Below, piece after piece: positions 44,740 to 47,506 of a DNA stretch of 47,506 bases. This stretch comes from CAZCDS01 sp964497585 (lineage in GTDB: Bacteria; Desulfobacterota; Desulfomonilia; Desulfomonilales; Desulfomonilaceae). Each line of letters begins with the position of its first letter. Positions within the stretch are counted from its first letter, which is position 1. The position numbers and the translations under genes were made by a program. Location of the stretch: positions 1-47,506 of the forward strand of contig CAZCDS010000052.1 of the NCBI GenBank assembly GCA_964497585.1, given 5' to 3'. The notes under the pieces were generated by a model, which saw only the letters and a program-made list of their open reading frames with translations, did no database searches and was not told the DNA's origin.

Positions 44740-45776
44740 CAGAACACCCCCCACCATTTCTCACCCAGAGCAGCTCTGCACAGATCGCTCATAAGTATCG
44801 GCATCATGCCGCTCTGTGCAACAGTCTCCCCCATAGTGAAGAAGCAGAACGGGCAGTTAAATACACAGGCATTGGCTCCTGCAGTCTTCATATCTGTAAT
44901 GTTTCTTTCCACCAGATTGTCGGCCAGTTCTTCCCGTTGCTGAAGCCTTATTACTCCTCCGCAACAGAGAGCGTTTTCGTGGTCGTATTCCCGCTGGACC
45001 CTTTGGACACCCACACGTTCGAAAATCTCGTCAACCCAGTGTTGAGTCTCAGGTACAAGCCTGTTTGAACACGGACGCTGATATGCGACCTTCATTCCAA
45101 GCGGTTTGATCTGATCTTTCAATTGGTCGAGCCTCTTGGTTAGGTACTCGAACAGATGGATCGGTTTGAACGGTACCTCTATGCCGAATGCAGGGGCCAA
45201 CTGGGTGTACGCCCCATAACATTCATCATGATAGCAGACCAGCTCGTCCGTGCCGCTGTCTTTGACATAGTATTCCCATATGTTGCTGATCATTTCAGGG
45301 AGACGTTCCCGGATGACCGAATTCTTGCCAAAGTGAAGCCACATTATGTTACAGAAGATGTCGCTTCCAACAATGGTCGAGACTCCGTCGAACATGGCTC
45401 CCTTTATGCATCCCTCCAACATAGGAAAGTAGCAGAGATTCATTACCGGCGGCTGAATCTTCTTCGGGCCTATCCTGCCCCTTGGCTCCATCATTTTGAT
45501 CTGTTGCTTCATGAGGGGGATGGGGACAGGCCAGGTTTCACATTCTTCTTGACGGTCCACCAGGAGATAGAACGGATGATTACCGTTGGGGCAATACTCT
45601 TCACATGCGTAGCAAGTGATGCAATCCTTTAGGACTCTAGAATTCTCACCCCGCAGCAGTCGGAGCTTCTCCTGTTTGGCTGAATCCAGATCCAGCTCCA
45701 TGTACCTGCACTTGACCAGGCAATCCACGGTTTCACATTTCTCGCAGATGGCCTTGTCATATCTCAATGCATACAA
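44739..45776 (-). CDS. Fe-S protein, HdrD/CCG-type, first in operon
   Basis: 345 residues. The start is TTG 45776, which has AAGGAGG 6 nt upstream; ATG 45797 has no ribosome binding site. Two clusters (CEKCETVDCLVKC and CITCYACEEYC) are followed by CCG-type motifs (CYHDECYG, ALCCGGVIRL, CPFCFF). With the FAD and second Fe-S subunits it forms a three-part dehydrogenase, probably linked to the membrane electron pool. Confidence 0.9.
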   Translation of the reverse strand: MYALRYDKAICEKCETVDCLVKCRYMELDLDSAKQEKLRLLRGENSRVLKDCITCYACEEYCPNGNHPFYLLVDRQEECETWPVPIPLMKQQIKMMEPRGRIGPKKIQPPVMNLCYFPMLEGCIKGAMFDGVSTIVGSDIFCNIMWLHFGKNSVIRERLPEMISNIWEYYVKDSGTDELVCYHDECYGAYTQLAPAFGIEVPFKPIHLFEYLTKRLDQLKDQIKPLGMKVAYQRPCSNRLVPETQHWVDEIFERVGVQRVQREYDHENALCCGGVIRLQQREELADNLVERNITDMKTAGANACVFNCPFCFFTMGETVAQSGMMPILMSDLCRAALGEKWWGVF

Positions 45777-45898
45777 GGCGCTCCTCCTTTCCGCCATCAG
45801 CAATCACATTCGCTATTCGTGGGTTTTTGACCCGTTCATTCTCGTAGGCCTGGTTTGGCCGGCCAGCCAATATGTTGTCGCAAACTCCAGCAAATGGG

Positions 45899-46060
45899 AA
45901 TTATTTCGCGATCGAACAAATGTCGGTTGTTTGATGTCAGAGACAGGCTGTCTCATGGATTTCGTCCCCCAAATCCGCGTCGCTGGGCTCCCGAAAATGG
46001 TCGAGCGACGCCACGTCCCACATTTGCGCGAGAAAAGAGGCTCTTCTGCCAAAACCGGAG
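45899..46060 (+). mobile_element. IS1380-type right-end remnant (copy D)
   Basis: Starts AATTATTTCGCGATC and keeps the order of copies A-C (ATGGATTTCGTCCCCC, then GCGTCGCTGGGCTCCCGAAA, then AGAGGCTC). It is highly diverged and lacks a transposase. Confidence 0.5.
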
Positions 46061-46670
46061 TGTACTACAGCCTTGGCTCCGTTGTCAAAGTCCACCATCA
46101 TATTGGGTTTAGCTGCTCGCCCAAACAGTGTCGGGTAATATCGGAACACCGGAAGACTCAAGCCACCAGAATGCGATTCAGGTCCCTTCTCGTTCGTTTC
46201 CGTGATTTGCGAAGAAGAGCGGCCATTGGATGCGAAAAGGGGCCCGAGCCAAAACGCCTATCATATCAGCAAGGTACACCTTCGGCGGACTTCATTCAAT
46301 TCAAGAGTTGCGAAATAGAGGGCATCCTATATCGAGAAATCCGCTCAGATTTGATCTGAGGGCTTCTGAAAGCGAATCTTATGTCCAATGCCGATTGGAA
46401 TCTCAGAAAGAGGTATTGACAGAGGTGCCGAGCCTGTGGAAAGTTCGAATAGGGGAGGCTAACTCGGTAACGGCCAGAGAGATGGATATTGCAGTCGTTC
46501 CACCATTCTCAGAAGAGCGGCAACGCAGAATCGGGGGCTCAAATCCATGGGACAGCTGGTCCTAGGTACAAAGCGACCCGCATGAAGGAGACGTGGATGA
46601 TTCCCGTTAGGACATGCTTACCGTTTGACGAACCTGATGCGGTTCGAGACTCACGAAAGGAGCAGACAAG
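46061..46670. other. Intergenic upstream of secreted gene
   Basis: No supported gene; the 46230-46565 frame has no signal and no recognisable protein. It presumably contains the promoter of the gene at 46671. Confidence 0.4.
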
Positions 46671-47126
46671 ATGAGAAGACACGCACTCGCAATCATTTCC
46701 TTTATTGTTTGCTGCCTATTGGCATACTCCCCTGCCCCGGCAGAGGAAAGCAAACAGTCCATTCCTAACCTGGTTGGTACCTGGGTAGCGACGGGACAAG
46801 CTCAAACGGCGAAGTCAATGCACTCAGCTACCAAGGAAATACGTATAACAGAGCAGAAGGGACGACTGTTCCGAGGTGTCATGTCTTGGACGGTTGGCGC
46901 CAAGCGTGAAGGTGGTCATTATGTCGGCGGTAAGGAGACTGCCAGCGCGTCGGAGAAGTTCATCGGGGTTATCGCGCATGACAACAAGACGATCTACATG
47001 GCTGAACAGGACGATACGGGAGTCGACTACTGCCGCTTGATAGGTCCTGACACGTTGGAGAGTGTTTATGTGGAAAGTGGGGCTCATGCAGCAGTGGGAC
47101 ACTATGTGTTTACAAGGCAGAAATGA
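46671..47126 (+). CDS. Secreted hypothetical protein
   Basis: 151 residues with a signal peptide (about 1-24, SPAPAEE). AAAGGAG lies upstream of the ATG. The mature part is beta-rich (LVGTWVATGQ, FRGVMSWTVG, FIGVIAHDNKTIYMAE), a pattern like small lipocalin- or avidin-type barrels. No family is recognised with certainty. Confidence 0.8.
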   Translation: MRRHALAIISFIVCCLLAYSPAPAEESKQSIPNLVGTWVATGQAQTAKSMHSATKEIRITEQKGRLFRGVMSWTVGAKREGGHYVGGKETASASEKFIGVIAHDNKTIYMAEQDDTGVDYCRLIGPDTLESVYVESGAHAAVGHYVFTRQK

Positions 47127-47470
47127 CGCTCTAAAGTGTGTAAAGAATAAGATAATATTGCACTATGTTGATGTGTACGGGAGGATCGGTGAATTGGTTG
47201 AATTCCTTTCAAGCCCCCCTAGTTCCTCGTCTCGTTATGGCGGTACCGACTCCTCCCGCCCGTTTTGAGGTCACCCCCTCGCCGACGTCGCCGACTCCCG
47301 GTTTGTGACTCCGTGTGAAAATTGCACCAGAATCGGCCATCTTGCTTCGCTTTTTGCTTACAGGCGGTTGCAAAACCGCTGTCATCCTGTACGCGCGCGA
47401 TATCGCGCATGAAATAACGCCTTGTACTGATTGGTCCTTTGGTATATGGATTTCACCGGAGGTAAGGCCG
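47127..47470. other. Intergenic with palindromes before a possible IS
   Basis: Contains a GCGGTT...AACCGC hairpin (47364-47379) and a 14-bp perfect palindrome GCGCGATATCGCGC (47395-47408). They lie just before a gene start, as IS ends often do. No gene. Confidence 0.4.
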
Positions 47471-47506
47471 GTGAGCAGACGTGTGGTGTATTTGACGGAT
47501 GAGCAA
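47471..47506 (+). CDS. 5' end of a gene, possibly a transposase, cut by window edge
   Basis: GTG start at 47471 with GGAGG 8 nt upstream; only MSRRVVYLTDEQ is visible. The ending YLTDEQ resembles the opening of IS5/IS4-type transposases (LTDEQW). Too short to be sure. Confidence 0.4.
   Translation, partial: MSRRVVYLTDEQ

Noticed and set aside
46230..46565. 111-codon plus-strand frame
   Set aside because: No ribosome binding site, mixed composition, and it lies in intergenic debris next to an IS remnant.

Overview
The window looks like the chromosome of a Gram-negative anaerobe, most likely a Desulfobacterota (deltaproteobacterial) sulfate reducer or syntroph. This is an inference from gene content: secreted and periplasmic proteins, an RND metal pump, a FeS/FAD/FeS oxidoreductase trio of the type common in those bacteria, and many decayed insertion sequences. 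No rRNA, tRNA, CRISPR array or prophage was seen.

Layout. 1-5800: a secreted MsrA-MsrB fusion, a methionine- and lysine-rich secreted protein, a divergent OmpR-type two-component system and a membrane protein. 5835-7264: an internally deleted IS1380-family element and an IS630-type transposase fragment. 7800-12665: a decayed glycan-assembly locus, with a chimeric glycosyltransferase pseudogene, a polytopic membrane protein and an intact GT4 glycosyltransferase. It is followed by a perfect 28-bp inverted repeat. 12932-19434: a small Cys-rich secreted protein, then CusB-like and very long CusA-like subunits of a heavy-metal RND pump, with no outer-membrane channel gene beside them. 19439-22951: an IS1380-end remnant, a DUF3142-like gene and an overlapping anchored helical-repeat gene that needs a -1 frameshift at a T7 run. 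22977-25748: a 0.7-kb mini-IS1380 that truncates a gene, then two paralogous alpha/beta hydrolases, one lacking the nucleophile serine. 26144-29763 (minus): an ABC exporter with two FtsX-type permeases, one ATPase and a thioredoxin-fold-like periplasmic protein.

30251-38630: small Cys-rich secreted proteins, a multi-PAS/GAF sensor kinase, a frameshifted cobalamin adenosyltransferase, a LysE-family exporter and a penicillin-acylase-family hydrolase. 38878-39777: a DUF202-like membrane protein with 28 uninterrupted heptads. 40883-47126: a small membrane-anchored protein, an IS110-type remnant, the overlapping FeS/FAD/FeS operon and a secreted protein. A gene that may encode a transposase begins at the right edge.

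Most notable: (1) the Met-rich secreted protein next to a secreted methionine sulfoxide reductase, a plausible oxidant-scavenging pair; (2) the heptad-expanded DUF202 protein; (3) the T7 frameshift in a gene with a near-ideal ribosome binding site; (4) the enlarged CusA with a tandem 27-residue repeat; (5) a family of IS1380 right-end repeats scattered through the window.
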